In this document: positions 62,581 through 64,000 of the stretch, in pieces
Layout: each line of letters opens with the position of its first letter
Position numbering within the stretch: position 1 is the stretch's first letter
Assembly (NCBI GenBank): GCA_038258215.1
Contig: JBBSQC010000015.1
Location: 13,004-77,003 of the forward strand
Reading direction: 5' to 3'
DNA: 64,000 nt
Source of the DNA: Fodinibacter sp038258215
GTDB lineage: Bacteria > Actinomycetota > Actinomycetes > Actinomycetales > Dermatophilaceae
Made by a program: the position numbers and the translations under genes
Notes under the pieces: generated by a model
Told to the model about the DNA's origin: nothing
The model's input: only the letters and a program-made list of their open reading frames with translations
Databases searched by the model: none

Positions 62581-62770
62581 TGCGGCCCCCTGTCACGACG
62601 TGTGGGTCCATTGAAGCGTGTTCGGGGCCAGATCCCGTGGACCCCACGGTAAGGATTTGGCAAAGAATCGACATCGATGCCGAGGTCGTGGTCCGGCTGC
62701 AGTGGGGCCCGTGCGCGGGCGCAGTCCGACCGCCGTCGGGGGCGCCAGCGGCGTCTGCCACGCTGTGCGC

Positions 62771-63397
62771 ATGGTCAACCTCACCCGCATCTACACCCGC
62801 ACCGGGGACGACGGCACCACCTCGCTCGGCGACCTGAGCCGCACCCGCAAGACCGACTCGCGCCTCGTGGCCTACGCCGACACCAACGAGGCGAATGCCG
62901 CCCTGGGCGTGGCCATCGCCAGCGGCGGACTCGATGACGACGTCCGCGTGGTGCTCACCCGTGTGCAGAACGACCTGTTCGACATCGGCGCGGACCTCTC
63001 GACGCCGCTGCAGGAGTCCTACGAGTACCCCCCGCTGAGGGTCAAGGCCGAGTGGGTCACCGAGCTGGAACGGGACTGCGACCACTACCTCGAGGGGCTC
63101 GAGAAGCTCCGCTCGTTCATCCTCCCCGGGGGGAGCGCCGGCTCCGCGCACCTCCACCTCGCGTTGACCGTGGTGCGCAGGGCCGAGCGCGCGGTCTGGC
63201 GGGCGATCGAGGAGCACGGCACCGAGCCCGCCGACCGGCGCGGGGAGGGCGGGGTCAACCCGGTCACCGCGACCTACCTCAACCGCCTCTCCGACCTGCT
63301 GTTCGTCCTGGCGCGAGCGGCCAACGTGGAGGCCGAGGGCGACGTGCTCTGGCAGCCCGGTGGCGGGCGCGAGCAGCAGCCGAGCCGCAGGACCTAG
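62771..63397 (+). CDS. Cob(I)alamin adenosyltransferase, PduO type
   Basis: A 208-residue adenosyltransferase. It starts VNLTRIYTRTGDDGTTSLGD (ATP-binding TGDDGTT), and holds DSRLVAYADTNEANAALGVA and LRSFILPGGSAGSAHLHLAL with RRAERAVWRAIEE. These are the PduO-type ATP and cobalamin contacts. It converts cobalamin to adenosylcobalamin, the cofactor of mutases such as MeaA encoded 0.7 kb away. ATG 62771 is the usual start; the upstream frame is not conserved in type. Confidence 0.94.
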   Translation: MVNLTRIYTRTGDDGTTSLGDLSRTRKTDSRLVAYADTNEANAALGVAIASGGLDDDVRVVLTRVQNDLFDIGADLSTPLQESYEYPPLRVKAEWVTELERDCDHYLEGLEKLRSFILPGGSAGSAHLHLALTVVRRAERAVWRAIEEHGTEPADRRGEGGVNPVTATYLNRLSDLLFVLARAANVEAEGDVLWQPGGGREQQPSRRT

Positions 63398-63914
63398 GCG
63401 ACGTTGACGTTGTAGCCCGGCGGGCTGGACTCGAGCCAGGCGCGCACCGCCGTGTACGCGGCCGGTGCGAAGGCGAACTCACAGGACGTTCCGGCGGCTC
63501 CCCCGGTGACCGACACCGGCTCGGCGAGCCCGGGGATGGGGTCGGCCAGCGGCACCGCCGAGCCGAAGTCGAGCTCGCCGCGCAGCCAGGCCACCTCCGG
63601 GCGGAGCGAGGGCCCCACCACGCTGAACCACTCGAAGCGCTCGGACCCCAGGCGGGCCAACCCGAGGCGCCAGCGCTCTCCGGGGCCCCCGCGCCGCGCA
63701 CACAGCATGACCGGGCGGCCGTCGCCGGAGATGAAGCGTCGGGGGGGCCCCACCAAGGTGGGGCCGCCGCCCACCACGAAGTCGACCCCCGGGAGGGGCC
63801 CCGCGGCGGGCACGCCCCGGGGCAGGGGGAGCGCCCCCCCCCCACGGTCAGCCCGCCGCCGACGACGATGACGACCAGGGCGAGGAGCAGCTCGGCGATC
63901 ACGACCGGAGACAT
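63394..63914 (-). pseudogene. DUF2550 membrane protein, frame broken at a ten-G tract
   Basis: ATG 63914 gives one membrane segment, SPVVIAELLLALVVIVVGGG, as in DUF2550 proteins. At a run of ten G on the coding strand (63834-63843) the reading frame is lost; the second frame resumes LPLPRGVPAAGPLPGVDFVV and continues to VRAWLESSPPGYNVNVA at 63394. One extra G would restore a ~173-residue protein. This is either a sequencing/assembly error or a slippery tract. DUF2550 genes usually lie between atpC and the cobalamin adenosyltransferase, as here. Confidence 0.75.
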
Positions 63915-63935
63915 GGCGAGCGCCCTCCCCCGGTG

Positions 63936-64000
63936 TCAGGAACCCATGGAGCTGGCGTCCACCGACTCGGCGACGATGGTCACCCGGTCGTGGTCGACCG
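63936..64000 (-). CDS. atpC: ATP synthase epsilon subunit, C-terminal end (partial)
   Basis: Only the last 20 codons are in the window: VDHDRVTIVAESVDASSMGS and a stop at 63936-63938. The VTIVAES pattern matches the end of short actinobacterial epsilon subunits, and the following DUF2550 gene is the usual neighbour. The identity rests mainly on position. Confidence 0.55.
   Translation of the reverse strand, partial: VDHDRVTIVAESVDASSMGS

Overview
The window is high-GC actinobacterial chromosome. The order sucC-sucD, DUF6350, purN, together with pcrA, meaA, a PduO-type cobalamin adenosyltransferase, DUF2550 and an ATP synthase epsilon end, suggests a member of the Intrasporangiaceae (Janibacter/Phycicoccus/Tetrasphaera type). 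This is inferred from synteny memory and was not checked by search. I saw no rRNA, tRNA, CRISPR array or complete transposon.

Layout. 0-5 kb is a loose accessory stretch: a type-1 copper (cupredoxin) lipoprotein, a leaderless TetR regulator with a VOC protein, a YCII/DGPF protein, and relics (a doubly frameshifted VOC gene and the C-terminus of a HigA-like antitoxin). 5.2-24.4 kb is a nitrogen-heterocycle catabolic region: uracil/xanthine permease, a three-subunit molybdenum hydroxylase (FAD, 2Fe-2S, form-II CoxL-like) plus CoxG, a nitrilase-family hydrolase, NfeD- and flotillin-like membrane proteins, ATP-dependent hydantoinase HyuAB, a CaiB-type CoA-transferase, a drug/metabolite transporter, carbamate kinase and a barbiturase/cyanuric acid hydrolase-family enzyme. 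The set fits oxidative pyrimidine or related ring degradation: oxidise the ring, open it, recover nitrogen and ATP.

24.6-30.0 kb is the most unusual region. It holds UDP-galactopyranose mutase, a seven-bladed-propeller protein fused to a metzincin protease domain, a HEAT-repeat protein with a proline-rich tail, a GlcNAc-transferase of the Skp1-hydroxyproline type, and a prolyl-4-hydroxylase-type 2OG-Fe(II) dioxygenase. The last three overlap as one translationally coupled unit. In protists such an enzyme pair hydroxylates a proline on Skp1 and glycosylates it, so a bacterial hydroxyproline glycosylation system is proposed.

30-34 kb holds an SDR enzyme, an FNT-family channel, purH and an F420/PPOX-type protein ending in a perfect palindrome. 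34.3-43.9 kb is a galactoside-use island: GH36 alpha-galactosidase, two ABC permeases and a binding protein on the minus strand, divergent from GH42 beta-galactosidase, a DeoR regulator and galT. It lies between purH and purN, which are often adjacent in related genomes. 44-45.3 kb has a small autoregulated HTH/membrane pair with twin operators, a VOC protein and a DUF1905 relic. 45.3-57 kb is mostly core: purN, DUF6350, sucDC, a lipase-like hydrolase, an M23 peptidase, a daunorubicin-type ABC exporter, pcrA and a PadR/HAAS pair. 57-64 kb has a LigD-type polymerase, arfB, a truncated DUF222-like ORF under an SOS box, a PfpI amidotransferase, meaA, a STAS protein, the cobalamin adenosyltransferase that could supply meaA's cofactor, a DUF2550 gene frameshifted at a ten-base homopolymer, and the end of atpC.
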